From the NCBI GenBank assembly GCA_013288485.1, contig JABDBW010000005.1, positions 1-53,451 of the forward strand: a stretch of 53,451 nt of DNA. Direction: 5' to 3'. The translations under genes and the position numbers were made by a program. The notes below the pieces were generated by a model. The model was not told the DNA's origin. It saw only the letters and a list, made by a program, of their open reading frames with translations, and did not search any database. Shown here piece by piece: positions 33,061-41,902 of this stretch; within the stretch, counting starts at the first letter, position 1, and each line of letters begins with the position of its first letter. This stretch comes from Bacteroidota bacterium. Lineage in GTDB: Bacteria > Bacteroidota > Bacteroidia > Sphingobacteriales > Sphingobacteriaceae.

Positions 33061-33750
33061 ATGAGCAGCTCTACCAAACAAAAAATATTGATAGTTGATG
33101 ATGAGCCCGATATTTTGGAGCTTATTGAGTATAACTTAAAGAAAGAAGGCTACCAGGTATTTTTGGCGCGTAACGGGCAGGAAGCCGTTACCGAAGCAAA
33201 AAGATCATTACCCGACCTTATTGTGCTGGATATTATGATGCCCAAAATGGATGGCATTGAGGCTTGTCGTATTATGCGTACCATGCCCGAGTTTAAGAAT
33301 ACCTTTATGGTATTTTTAACGGCAAGGAGTGAAGAATACTCGGAAATTGCGGGCTTTAATGTGGGCGCGGATGATTATATAGCCAAGCCTATAAAACCGC
33401 GTGCTTTAGTTAGCCGTATCAATGCCATACTGCGCAGAAACGCGCCGGCCGAAGATACTGCCGACAACAAACTTGAAATTGGCGACCTGGTTATTGACCG
33501 AGAGGCTTACCTGGTTTTCAAAAAAGGCGAGAAAGTGGTATTAGCCAAAAAAGAATTTGAATTACTGTACCTGTTAGCCTCTAAACCGGGCAAAGTGTAT
33601 ACCCGCGAGGTGATACTGAAAAACATTTGGGAAGATTCGGTAGTGGTTACTAACCGTACCATTGATGTACACATACGTAAACTCCGCGAAAAACTGGGAG
33701 ATGATATAGTAGCCACCGTTAAAGGCGTTGGCTATAAATTTGAAGCATAA
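33061..33750 (+). CDS. OmpR/PhoB-family response regulator
   Basis: A receiver domain (residues ~8-125) has the acidic pocket D13-D14, the phospho-acceptor D57 in IVLDIMMPKMDG, and AKPIKPRALV carrying the conserved Lys. A winged-helix DNA-binding domain occupies ~130-229 (KEFELLYLLASKPGKVYTREVILKNIWED, RTIDVHIRKLREKLG). No histidine kinase lies next to it in the window, so its partner must be encoded elsewhere. It is closest in layout to PhoB-like regulators; the phosphate operon far downstream would be an obvious but unproven target. A bidirectional terminator follows at once. Confidence 0.93.
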   Translation: MSSSTKQKILIVDDEPDILELIEYNLKKEGYQVFLARNGQEAVTEAKRSLPDLIVLDIMMPKMDGIEACRIMRTMPEFKNTFMVFLTARSEEYSEIAGFNVGADDYIAKPIKPRALVSRINAILRRNAPAEDTADNKLEIGDLVIDREAYLVFKKGEKVVLAKKEFELLYLLASKPGKVYTREVILKNIWEDSVVVTNRTIDVHIRKLREKLGDDIVATVKGVGYKFEA

Positions 33751-33781
33751 AAAAAGGCCCTGGTTTTTCCGGGGCCTTTTT
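33751..33781. terminator. Bidirectional intrinsic terminator
   Basis: AAAAAGGCCC...GGGGCCTTTTT forms a GC-rich stem with A and T tracts on its two sides, so it can stop both the response regulator transcript and the convergent histone-like gene. Confidence 0.9.
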
Positions 33782-33795
33782 GTTACCACAACTTG

Positions 33796-34266
33796 TTATG
33801 CAACGGCTTTCTTTTTTGGCGCAGCTTTTTTGGTGCTGCCTACAGCCTGCTTAGCTTTTGATTTGGCTTTTACTTTAACATCTTTAACTGCTGCTTTGGC
33901 TTTGGTGGTAATAGCCTTTGCTTTGGTATCGGCTTTAGCTTTTACATCTTTAGCAGCTGTTTTGGCTTTCGCAGTTGTGCTGGCTGCCTTGCTTTTAATA
34001 TCTTTTTTGGCGGCTGTTACTTTTTTAACTGCGTTAGTCTTTTCACCAGTTGCTTTTTTGGCGACAGTAGCTTTTTTGGCAGATACTGATTTTTTCAGAT
34101 CCTTAAGCTTGCCCTCGGCGGCACCTTTCAAGTCGTCAAATTTATCTTCGGCTGCATCTTTTATGTCTTCGGCTTTGTCTTTGGTACCATCCCAAAGTTC
34201 TTCAAACGTTTCTTTTACCTTTTCAAAAAATCCTTTTTCGTCAGGTTTGGTTGCTCTTGTACTCAT
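33796..34266 (-). CDS. Histone H1-like Lys/Ala-rich protein
   Basis: 156 residues in two parts. Residues ~1-60 are amphipathic and mixed charge (GFFEKVKETFEELWDGTKDKAEDIKDAAEDKF), resembling LEA- or YtxH-like helices. Residues ~60-156 are almost only Lys, Ala, Thr, Val and Asp, with repeated AKAK/VKAK-type units and a KKAAPKKKAVA end, resembling eukaryotic H1 tails and bacterial Hc1-like proteins. Such proteins can bind and compact DNA; the role here is inference. The opposite strand also has a long open frame, but it reads as a low-complexity Ala/Leu/Phe shadow. Followed by the bidirectional terminator. Confidence 0.8.
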   Translation of the reverse strand: MSTRATKPDEKGFFEKVKETFEELWDGTKDKAEDIKDAAEDKFDDLKGAAEGKLKDLKKSVSAKKATVAKKATGEKTNAVKKVTAAKKDIKSKAASTTAKAKTAAKDVKAKADTKAKAITTKAKAAVKDVKVKAKSKAKQAVGSTKKAAPKKKAVA

Positions 34267-34343
34267 AATTTTTAATAGTTAGATTGATAATTATGTTTTT
34301 CAAGTACAATAACCGCACCAGTTAAAGTTTGTTTTAATAACCG

Positions 34344-34351
34344 TATTTTTG
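34344..34351 (+). promoter_or_regulatory. Candidate -7 box TATTTTTG for the pseudouridine synthase gene
   Basis: Matches TAnnTTTG 19 bases before the start codon. No convincing -33 element at the expected distance, so weak support. Confidence 0.35.
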
Positions 34352-34369
34352 CCGGCTATATAATTATAC

Positions 34370-35089
34370 ATGAAGTTTCCAAAATTTGCCGACCTGATAT
34401 TGTTTGAAGACGATGACCTGATCGTAATAAACAAGCCGGCCTTTATAAGTTCGCTGGATGAGCGGGAGGGTGGCGAGATCAATATATTGCGCCTGGCTAA
34501 AGATTATTCGCCCGACGCACAAATATGCCACCGGTTAGATAAAGAGACCTCGGGCGCTTTAATTATAGCCAAAAACCCCGAAGCATATCGTTCTGTAGCT
34601 ATGCAGTTTGAGCGGCGGCAGGTGAACAAAGTATACCATGCCGTAATTGACGGCACCCACGTTTTTGAAAATTTGCTGGTCGATCTGCCCATACTGAATG
34701 TAGGCAAGGGCAATGTCACCATTAGCCGGCAGGAAGGCAAGCGTGCAGAGACGTGGTTCCAATCCATCAGATACTTTAAACACTATACGCTGGTTGAATG
34801 CCGCCCGGTAACCGGCCGTATGCACCAAATACGTATACATTTGGCTACCCAGCGCGCATCTATATCCGGCGACGAAATGTATAAAGGTAAGCCTGTGTTC
34901 CTGTCAGCAATTAAACGTAAATACCATTTAGGTAAGGACCAGGAAGAACTGCCCATTATGAAACGTTTCGCACTGCATGCTTACGAGGTTACCTTTAAAA
35001 TAATGGATGGCACACCCGTCACCATACATGCCCCATATCCAAAGGATTTTGAAACGCTGTTGAAGCTATTGGAGAAGTTTGATAGTTAG
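34370..35089 (+). CDS. RluA-family pseudouridine synthase
   Basis: 239 residues with the RluA/RsuA catalytic block HRLDKETSGALIIAK, in which D57 is the catalytic aspartate, and CRPVTGRMHQIRIHLA further on. There is no S4 domain at the N-terminus, so it is a single-domain member. The family isomerises uridine in rRNA or tRNA; which position cannot be read here. The gene stands alone and is divergent from the histone-like gene. Confidence 0.9.
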   Translation: MKFPKFADLILFEDDDLIVINKPAFISSLDEREGGEINILRLAKDYSPDAQICHRLDKETSGALIIAKNPEAYRSVAMQFERRQVNKVYHAVIDGTHVFENLLVDLPILNVGKGNVTISRQEGKRAETWFQSIRYFKHYTLVECRPVTGRMHQIRIHLATQRASISGDEMYKGKPVFLSAIKRKYHLGKDQEELPIMKRFALHAYEVTFKIMDGTPVTIHAPYPKDFETLLKLLEKFDS

Positions 35090-35160
35090 TTTTTGAGTTT
35101 GCAGTTGCCAGTGGGCAGTTTGCAGTAATATTTCTAACTGCTTACTGCAAACTCAAAACT
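35088..35160. repeat. Palindrome after the pseudouridine synthase gene
   Basis: AGTTTTTGAGTTTGCAGT (35088-35105) pairs with 35144-35160 with one extra T; the inner GCAGTTTGCAG/CTTACTGCAAAC repeats add imperfect pairing. It separates convergent genes. Confidence 0.65.
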
Positions 35161-35166
35161 GCCAAC

Positions 35167-35571
35167 TTACCTTATCATTACCCCCGGCTTATTAACCACA
35201 GGCAGCTTAATAAAGTTAGAATCGACAATACTTTCGGGCAGGAAGATGAATTTTTTATCATATATCTGGGTGCCGATATAGTAACTAACCCAGTATTCGT
35301 TATTTAAGCCAAACGTTTGCTCATCAATAGGCTCTATTAATTTATACGCGCCGTTAGCAATTACCGGGAACATGTGGCGCAGCGTTGAGGTTTTGACCTG
35401 CTCACCGTTTTTTTCTCCATAACCCCTTGAGGTTACCAATACGTTTTCAATAGGCTCTTTTTTCAGGTTGATCAAATACACATACCAGGTTTTACTTTCA
35501 ATATTCTCGCCTTCCAAAGCCACGGCTACGGCAATATCTTTAACATTATTTTCGGGGAGATCTTTTATCAT
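35167..35571 (-). CDS. Conserved-looking protein of unknown function
   Basis: 134 residues, no signal peptide and no membrane helix. Sequence such as ESKTWYVYLINLKKEPIENVLVTSRGYGEKNGEQVKTSTLRHMF has the look of a compact beta-rich domain. I do not recognise a family. It lies alone between the palindrome after the pseudouridine synthase gene and the T9SS pair, with ATG start at 35571. Real gene status is supported by good length, codon pattern and no competing frame. Confidence 0.65.
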   Translation of the reverse strand: MIKDLPENNVKDIAVAVALEGENIESKTWYVYLINLKKEPIENVLVTSRGYGEKNGEQVKTSTLRHMFPVIANGAYKLIEPIDEQTFGLNNEYWVSYYIGTQIYDKKFIFLPESIVDSNFIKLPVVNKPGVMIR

Positions 35572-35701
35572 TTATAGCTATATATTTTAGGCAAGAATAC
35601 TGAAAACACTACAAATTATACTGTATTAAGCAAAATAATATTTTATTAAAAATGAACGCTTAACAGGATGCAATTAACAACATTTTGATTAAATACTGTC
35701 A

Positions 35702-36703
35702 TTAGAATCGTGGACATAACGAAGCTTGATTGCTGTTTGATTTGTGCTTGAATATTAATGAAACTTCGAATGTTGCGGGGTGATAACCCGATATTGATGA
35801 GGAAGAAAAACTGTAATTTATCCCCACATTAAAATTATTATAATCTATACCTATGTACGGAATGTAGGAATCGTTGAACCTGTACCAAAAACCCAGGTAT
35901 AACTTAGTTGAGTTCAAATTGTTGAAATCATCACCTGTTTTCATGCCATATGCGGCCCCGATCAGTTCATCATTGATACCGCCCTGGGTCATAAAAACCC
36001 CGCTGAACAGCATTGATGATAACGGGTTAATATTGACCTCTCCGCCGCCATGTATGGTTTCACGAAATGGAATTCGGTATCCTGAAGGATCAAATATTGT
36101 TTCCGTAGGTTTATTGGTATGATATAGCGAAGCACCGGCGTAAAAATTACCGTTCCCTGTATGCAGCGCATAGAGTAATCCCGTATTTATTTCAAAATAT
36201 TTGGTGTTGGCATTATTCTCAAAAGATACGGGTATACTAGGGTCAAAAATATCCCCGTTAAACTGCGAAGCAAATGACAATTTACTAAAGTCAATAAACC
36301 TGTTGGCAAAACTAACCTGGAAGCCAAGCCCTAGTGTTTGCCTGCCTTCGCCGGCTAAACTTTTATGGTAAGCAGCTGACGCCGATATGTAATTACTCAG
36401 TAACGCGCCACTTAATGATTTATCAAATAGCCCGCTAAAACCAATTCCGAATGTGTCAAACCTGGGAATATCATCGGGTATAATTTTAAGATCGGCTGAA
36501 ACGCTTGTTGTACTATAACTTGACCCCACATTCCACCACTGCTGTCTTTCGTTAAGCGCCAATCTATAAGTGCCATCAAAAAAGCCTGTAAGTGCCGGAT
36601 TTAGGGTTAATGGTGATGCAAAATATTGGGTAAAGTGTGGATCCTGGGCCCGGCATCTGAAGCATAAGGTAATAAACAACATGAAAAAAAATAAATATTT
36701 CAT
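35702..36703 (-). CDS. PorP/SprF-family type IX secretion membrane protein
   Basis: 333 residues with a signal peptide ending RCRAQ and the family opening DPHFTQYFASPLTLNPALTGFFDG. Repeated amphipathic beta strands (GLGFQVSFANRFIDFSKLSFASQ, YIGIDYNNFNVGINYSFSS) fit an outer-membrane barrel. PorP/SprF proteins help secrete or anchor the adhesin-like protein encoded next to them. The gene lies 8 bases after the gene for the large repeat protein, the usual pairing in gliding Bacteroidota. Confidence 0.93.
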   Translation of the reverse strand: MKYLFFFMLFITLCFRCRAQDPHFTQYFASPLTLNPALTGFFDGTYRLALNERQQWWNVGSSYSTTSVSADLKIIPDDIPRFDTFGIGFSGLFDKSLSGALLSNYISASAAYHKSLAGEGRQTLGLGFQVSFANRFIDFSKLSFASQFNGDIFDPSIPVSFENNANTKYFEINTGLLYALHTGNGNFYAGASLYHTNKPTETIFDPSGYRIPFRETIHGGGEVNINPLSSMLFSGVFMTQGGINDELIGAAYGMKTGDDFNNLNSTKLYLGFWYRFNDSYIPYIGIDYNNFNVGINYSFSSSSISGYHPATFEVSLIFKHKSNSNQASLCPRF

Positions 36704-36711
36704 GACGTTGC

Positions 36712-39174
36712 CTACTTTAATAAGACCGTATTGCCGCTTTTGTGAACTAAATTATCAGAGTAATCGTATCCTTCGGCGTACCAGGTAAAAGTATCTAAAA
36801 ACTGCATTTTTCCTTTATACATACCATTCCACCCTTGCCTAGGGTCGGCACTATTTCCCTGGAACACCAGTTCGCCCCAACGATCATATACCTTAAAGCT
36901 TATAAAGGTTTTAATACCGATAAGAAAGGGAAACAATATATTATTATTGGTTTTAGTTGGTGTAAAAGCTGTGGGAACAAGAATACGCGGAACTAAACTA
37001 ATAGTAACTTCAACAGGTTCTATGTCGTAACAATAAGTGTTACTTCCTTTTATATAATAGGTGCCTGCTTGTGAAATTGCTGTTGGGTTGGTTATCTGAT
37101 CAGTGGCATTTATATCTTTCCAATACGTTAAAGTTAAGCGGCTTGTGTTTCCGTTTGTTACTCCATTTTTTGTTATATCAACTGTGTTGGGTACGTAAAC
37201 TTTAGCAGGGTTTGTTATTGACAATACCGGCGTTTGATGTATAGTAACCAGCACAGGTTTAATTAACTCGCAGCCCAGCGGGCTTATTGCTTTAATATAA
37301 TAAACCCCGCTATCACTAATTGCTTTTGGAGTTGTGAGGGAAATAGTTGCTTTAGCGTCCACCCAATATGTTAACGTACTAACATTACTGCTTCCGTTTG
37401 TAACCGCAGGTGCTGTAATATCTATTTTATCAGGAATACATACTTGCGATGGATTAGTGATCACTAATTGCGGTAATGGATTGATGGTAACAATAACCGG
37501 TTCAATGGTTTCACATCCGTTATTATTTATAGCTTTAATATAGTAAGTTCCGCTTTGTGCAACTTTATCCGGCGATACTAATGAAATCGTTGCTGCCGTA
37601 TCTGCCCAATAGGAAAAACTGAGCCCGGCGCCGCTGCCATTAGTAACCGCTTTTGCAGTAATATCAATAATTCCGGGAAAACAAACCGCAGGTGGATTAT
37701 TTACAATCAATAAAGGCGGGGGATAAAAAGTAACATTTACGGGTTTTATAAGAAAACAACCGGACGAATTAACTGCTTTTATATAATATGTCCCCACGGT
37801 TTTTATTGCTGATGGTGTGGTTAATGGTTGAGTTGCCAATGCATCAAGCCAATATGAATAGTTTAAACCTGCAGAGCTGCCATTAATAACCGCCGGGTTA
37901 GTAATATCAACAGGTGTTGTTAAGCAAACAGTTGGCGGATCGGTTATTTTTAAAACAGGTAATTGATTTATAACTACGGTTACAGGTTTTATATCAAAAC
38001 ATCCGGTTGGAGCTGTAGCTTTTATGTAATAGGTACCGCTTGCGTTAATTGTTTTTGGCGATGCAATGGGTATGCTGGCTGCAGCGTCTAGCCAATAGGT
38101 ATAGGTTAAATTTGCGTCGCTGCCTGTTATAATACCGGCATCTGTTATATCAATAACCGAAGGGTAACATACCTGAACAGGGTTTGTTATAGCAAAAGTA
38201 ACGGCTGGCAAGGCGTGTAAAACAGCGGTTATGGTATTAGGACATCCAAAATTAGTAAATGGTATTAAGTCTAACTGCAGGCTTGTTCCGTCTAAACCGG
38301 CAGAGGGTAATGAAAGATTAACCCCGGTACCTAATAATTTCGATCTATCGGCAGAATACCAGTTATATTGCTTAAAACCGGCAGGGCCGTTAAGTGTAAC
38401 TATTGGTTGTGAAGGACAGAAATCATTCCCTGTAATTAATGAGGAACAGCTGCTCTTCACATCAACATAAGCATAACCAAAATGCGCGCCTAGTGTACAG
38501 TCGGCAGTTGTAAACTCGAGCCGTAGCCGATGCCCCTGGTAACCATTAAGATTAATATTAACAGCCGTCCAGTCTTTGTATATAACTGTATTTGCTCCAC
38601 TTTGAAAGACGGGCAGGGTGGAGGTTTTAAAGCCTGGCAGGTTAGAAGTAGCCACGTATTCAAATGAACTGCAATCAATATAGGTACTATCGGTAATATC
38701 AAATACTTTAGCCGTAAAACGAGGCTGTTGACTTGCTGGATGGCCGGGATCTTGTAAAACTACTGCATATTGATAGGTAATGTTGAAATTAGCTTGTGTT
38801 TGCGGCACTGTAAATGTATAACTTATGCGCTCAGCTTGTGCGTTCACACTGTCATTACCCAGTTTTACAGAAAAATTACCGCCATCGGGTGGAGAAAGAG
38901 CAATACCACTATATTTATCAACCAGGTTGCCTTTTGGTATGATCCCATGTCTGTACGGGATAGGTACCGAAGGAATAACGTTTATAAAATTGGTATTAAT
39001 ATTAACAGTTGCCTTAGTACTGCCCGTATCACATTGCCAGTTATTAAAATTACCCAGTTCAAAATCTATATTTAACGGACATGAGCCTGTTTGCGCAAAC
39101 GCGGGGTGGCTTAATAAGTAAGAACAAATCAGGCAAAGAGATCTTAATATTATACGCCTGCTAATACGAACCAT
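36712..39174 (-). CDS. Large cell-surface repeat protein with gliding-motility C-terminal domain
   Basis: 820 residues from the ATG at 39174 (a TTG four codons upstream is less likely). A signal peptide ends near HPAFAQ. After an N-terminal jelly-roll-like region (~35-250), five repeats of about 81 residues run through ~325-725. Each has ITNPxxVCxPxxxDIT near its start and GTYYIKAxxxxGC near its end. The fifth repeat has Tyr in place of the first Cys. The C-terminal ~90 residues (VPTAFTPTKTNNN ... VYDRWGELVFQG ... GWNGMYKG) are the CHU_C/gliding-motility sorting domain. Such proteins are exported by type IX secretion and act as adhesins. Confidence 0.92.
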   Translation of the reverse strand: MVRISRRIILRSLCLICSYLLSHPAFAQTGSCPLNIDFELGNFNNWQCDTGSTKATVNINTNFINVIPSVPIPYRHGIIPKGNLVDKYSGIALSPPDGGNFSVKLGNDSVNAQAERISYTFTVPQTQANFNITYQYAVVLQDPGHPASQQPRFTAKVFDITDSTYIDCSSFEYVATSNLPGFKTSTLPVFQSGANTVIYKDWTAVNINLNGYQGHRLRLEFTTADCTLGAHFGYAYVDVKSSCSSLITGNDFCPSQPIVTLNGPAGFKQYNWYSADRSKLLGTGVNLSLPSAGLDGTSLQLDLIPFTNFGCPNTITAVLHALPAVTFAITNPVQVCYPSVIDITDAGIITGSDANLTYTYWLDAAASIPIASPKTINASGTYYIKATAPTGCFDIKPVTVVINQLPVLKITDPPTVCLTTPVDITNPAVINGSSAGLNYSYWLDALATQPLTTPSAIKTVGTYYIKAVNSSGCFLIKPVNVTFYPPPLLIVNNPPAVCFPGIIDITAKAVTNGSGAGLSFSYWADTAATISLVSPDKVAQSGTYYIKAINNNGCETIEPVIVTINPLPQLVITNPSQVCIPDKIDITAPAVTNGSSNVSTLTYWVDAKATISLTTPKAISDSGVYYIKAISPLGCELIKPVLVTIHQTPVLSITNPAKVYVPNTVDITKNGVTNGNTSRLTLTYWKDINATDQITNPTAISQAGTYYIKGSNTYCYDIEPVEVTISLVPRILVPTAFTPTKTNNNILFPFLIGIKTFISFKVYDRWGELVFQGNSADPRQGWNGMYKGKMQFLDTFTWYAEGYDYSDNLVHKSGNTVLLK

Positions 39175-39348
39175 CACTTTAATCAATAAAATTAACAGCT
39201 GTTTTTTCTGATAACGTAAAATGACAGGTAATTATCATTTAAATCAAATTTATAAATAGCTGATCGTTTGGATTATTGTCCGTAAATTAAATAAAAATAT
39301 CAGGTTTGGTAATATTTATTTAATGGTTTTTTAAGTGTAAAGAAGGCG

Positions 39349-41700
39349 CTATTTCTTTTTGGCGGTAGATTTAACGAACCGTTTCTTTCCTTTTTTAACA
39401 TCTTTTTCAGATGCAGTGGCTAACGCTTTACATTCTTCAAACGTTAGCGTCAGCGGGTCCTTATCTTTTGGTATTTTAACATTTTGTTTGCCAAATTCAA
39501 TATAAGGCCCCCAGCGTCCGTTCAATACTTTAACAGTTGGGTCCTCATCAAAAGCTTTAATTAGCTTTTCCGAATCCTTTTTACGTTTTTCTAAGATTAA
39601 CTCTATCGCTTTTTCTTCGCTTACATCGTGCGGGTCAATTTCTTTAGGCAATGAATAAAACGCGGAGTTATGCCGTATATAAGGCCCAAACCGGCCAATA
39701 GCTACCGTCATATCCTTATCCTCAAAAATACCCACCTTTTTGGGCAGTTTAAACAGTTCTAAGGCCTCTTCGAGCGTTATAGTCTCTATGCTTTGTCCGG
39801 CGCGTAAACTGGCGTATAAGGGCTTATAATCCTTGTTATCGTCGCTGGCATTTTCGCCTATCTGTACAAACGGACCATAGCGGCCTATACGCACCGATAC
39901 CTTTTGGCCATTTTCAGGGTGTATGCCCAGGTCACGTTCGCCGGTGGCTTTATCCGCAGTTTGGATGGTGCTTTCCACATCAGCATGAAATGGTTTATAG
40001 AAATTGCCTATCATGGTTGTCCATTCTTCAAGCCCCTGCGCTATTTCATCAAATTGCTTCTCCACTTTAGCGGTGAAATTAAGATCAACAATACCTTTAA
40101 AATGTTGTACCAGGAAATCATTCACTACCGCGCCTATATCTGTCGGGAATAACTTGCCGCGCTCGGCGCCCGTATTTTCTGTTCTTTCTTCTTTAGTTAT
40201 GCTTTTATTTTTCAGCGTTAAAACCCTGAATTTTCTTTGTTTGCCTTCGCGTTCCTCTTTTACAACATAGCCACGGTTTTGTATAGTGGAAATAGTAGGG
40301 GCATAGGTTGACGGACGGCCTATACCCAGTTCTTCCAATTTCTTTACCAAACTTGCTTCGGTATACCTTGCCGGCGGGCGCGAAAAACGCTCGGTGGCCA
40401 GCATTTCTTCCAATTCGAGCCGCTGGCCTTTGGTTAAAGGCGGCAGTGTGGCGTTTTCGCCATCCTGCTGGTTATCATCTTCGTCATCAACATCTTCCAG
40501 GTAAACTTTCAGGAAACCGTCAAATTTCATCACCTCGCCATTAGCAACCAGTTCTTCTTTACGGGTTGATATGCCGATCCTGGCGGTTGTTTTCTCAAAC
40601 TGCGCTTCACTCATTTGCGAGGCAATGGCGCGTTTCCATATCAATTCATACAAACGTTTCTCGCCCGAGTCACCGTCAATTGTATGGTGATTAAAATAAG
40701 TTGGGCGTATGGCTTCGTGTGCTTCCTGCGCCCCCGCGCTTTTGGTTTTATATTTTCTATGCTGGTGGTATTTCTCACCGTAAGCAGATATAATTTGCTG
40801 TGCAGCAGCGTTTAAAGCAGTTTCAGATAAATTAACAGAATCGGTACGCATATAGGTTATATGGCCCGATTCGTACAACTTTTGCGCTATCTGCATAGTG
40901 CGTGAAACAGAGTAACCTAACTTGCGGCTGGCTTCCTGCTGCAGGGTAGAGGTAGTAAAAGGCGCGGCAGGCGAACGTTTTGCGGGTTTGGTTTCTAATG
41001 ATCTGACATCAAAATCGGCGCCTATACAATCGGTTAAAAACTTTTCGGCATCCTCCTGTTTGCTATAGCGTTCGGCCAATTCGGCTTTAAATGCCTGTCT
41101 TCCTTTTCCAAAAATGGCCACAATTTTAAAAGCAGCCTCTGATCTGAATTTATTGATCTCGCGTTCGCGCTCAACAATTATCCTTACCGCTACCGATTGT
41201 ACACGGCCTGCTGAAAGCGATGGTTTTACCTTTTTCCATAAAACAGGCGACAGTTCAAAACCAACTAACCTATCCAGCACCCGGCGGGCCTGTTGGGCGT
41301 TTACCAGGTTATAGTCTATTTTACGCGGATTATCAATGGCCGCCATTATAGCGGGCTTGGTGATCTCATGAAACACGATGCGTTTGGTGGTCGCATCCTT
41401 TAAATTTAAGGTCTCGAATAAATGCCATGATATGGCTTCTCCTTCGCGGTCCTCGTCCGATGCCAGCCAAACCATGTCAGCTTCTTTAGCCAGTTTCTTT
41501 AATTCGCTTACGATCTGTTTTTTATCTGCGGGGACTTCGTATTTCTGTTCAAAATTATTGGCTATATCAATAGCGTCTTCTGATTTAACCAGGTCGCGGA
41601 TATGGCCGTAACTTGATTTAACCGTAAAATCTTTTCCCAGGTAGCCCTCTATAGTTTTGGCTTTCGCCGGAGATTCAACTATTAGTAAATTTTTAGCCAT
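39349..41700 (-). CDS. topA: DNA topoisomerase I
   Basis: 783 residues. The Toprim domain is at the N-terminus (LLIVESPAKAKTIEGYLG, ASDEDREGEAI) and the catalytic Tyr is Y283 in TYMRTDSVNLSE. The central domain includes QSVAVRIIVEREREI and LGIGRPSTYAPTI. The C-terminus carries three topoisomerase C-terminal repeats (RYGPFVQIG, RFGPYIRH, RWGPYIEFG) and a Lys-rich tail. The enzyme relaxes negative supercoils by cutting one strand. It is a single-gene unit. Identification is secure. Confidence 0.97.
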   Translation of the reverse strand: MAKNLLIVESPAKAKTIEGYLGKDFTVKSSYGHIRDLVKSEDAIDIANNFEQKYEVPADKKQIVSELKKLAKEADMVWLASDEDREGEAISWHLFETLNLKDATTKRIVFHEITKPAIMAAIDNPRKIDYNLVNAQQARRVLDRLVGFELSPVLWKKVKPSLSAGRVQSVAVRIIVEREREINKFRSEAAFKIVAIFGKGRQAFKAELAERYSKQEDAEKFLTDCIGADFDVRSLETKPAKRSPAAPFTTSTLQQEASRKLGYSVSRTMQIAQKLYESGHITYMRTDSVNLSETALNAAAQQIISAYGEKYHQHRKYKTKSAGAQEAHEAIRPTYFNHHTIDGDSGEKRLYELIWKRAIASQMSEAQFEKTTARIGISTRKEELVANGEVMKFDGFLKVYLEDVDDEDDNQQDGENATLPPLTKGQRLELEEMLATERFSRPPARYTEASLVKKLEELGIGRPSTYAPTISTIQNRGYVVKEEREGKQRKFRVLTLKNKSITKEERTENTGAERGKLFPTDIGAVVNDFLVQHFKGIVDLNFTAKVEKQFDEIAQGLEEWTTMIGNFYKPFHADVESTIQTADKATGERDLGIHPENGQKVSVRIGRYGPFVQIGENASDDNKDYKPLYASLRAGQSIETITLEEALELFKLPKKVGIFEDKDMTVAIGRFGPYIRHNSAFYSLPKEIDPHDVSEEKAIELILEKRKKDSEKLIKAFDEDPTVKVLNGRWGPYIEFGKQNVKIPKDKDPLTLTFEECKALATASEKDVKKGKKRFVKSTAKKK

Positions 41701-41766
41701 TTAAGCGATTTGTTTTTTGCAAATAAAAGATAAAGAAAGTGAAACGCAAATTTGTTTTTTTGAAAA

Positions 41767-41895
41767 CGTTGGAATGTTGCAAAGTTGGAATGTTGTAAAG
41801 TTCAGGGTTACTGGGCTTAAATGTCTGTTTTATGAAGGTTTAGAAAGAGATAATGATTTAATGTTCAAACCTTTCAACTTTCCAACCTTACAACA
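41767..41895. repeat. Imperfect palindrome between topA and mnmA
   Basis: GTTGGAATGTTG and GTTGTAAAG units at about 41767-41801 are imperfect complements of CTTTCAACTTTCCAACC at 41871-41887. GTTGGAATGTTG itself is tandemly repeated with 14-base spacing. No gene is visible in 41701-41902. Confidence 0.45.
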
Positions 41896-41902
41896 AAACT
41901 TC

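Noticed and set aside
33728..34282. A 184-codon plus-strand frame opposite the histone-like gene.
   Set aside because: It is the low-complexity complement of Lys/Ala codons (Ala/Leu/Phe-rich), overlaps the terminator, and has no recognisable domain.
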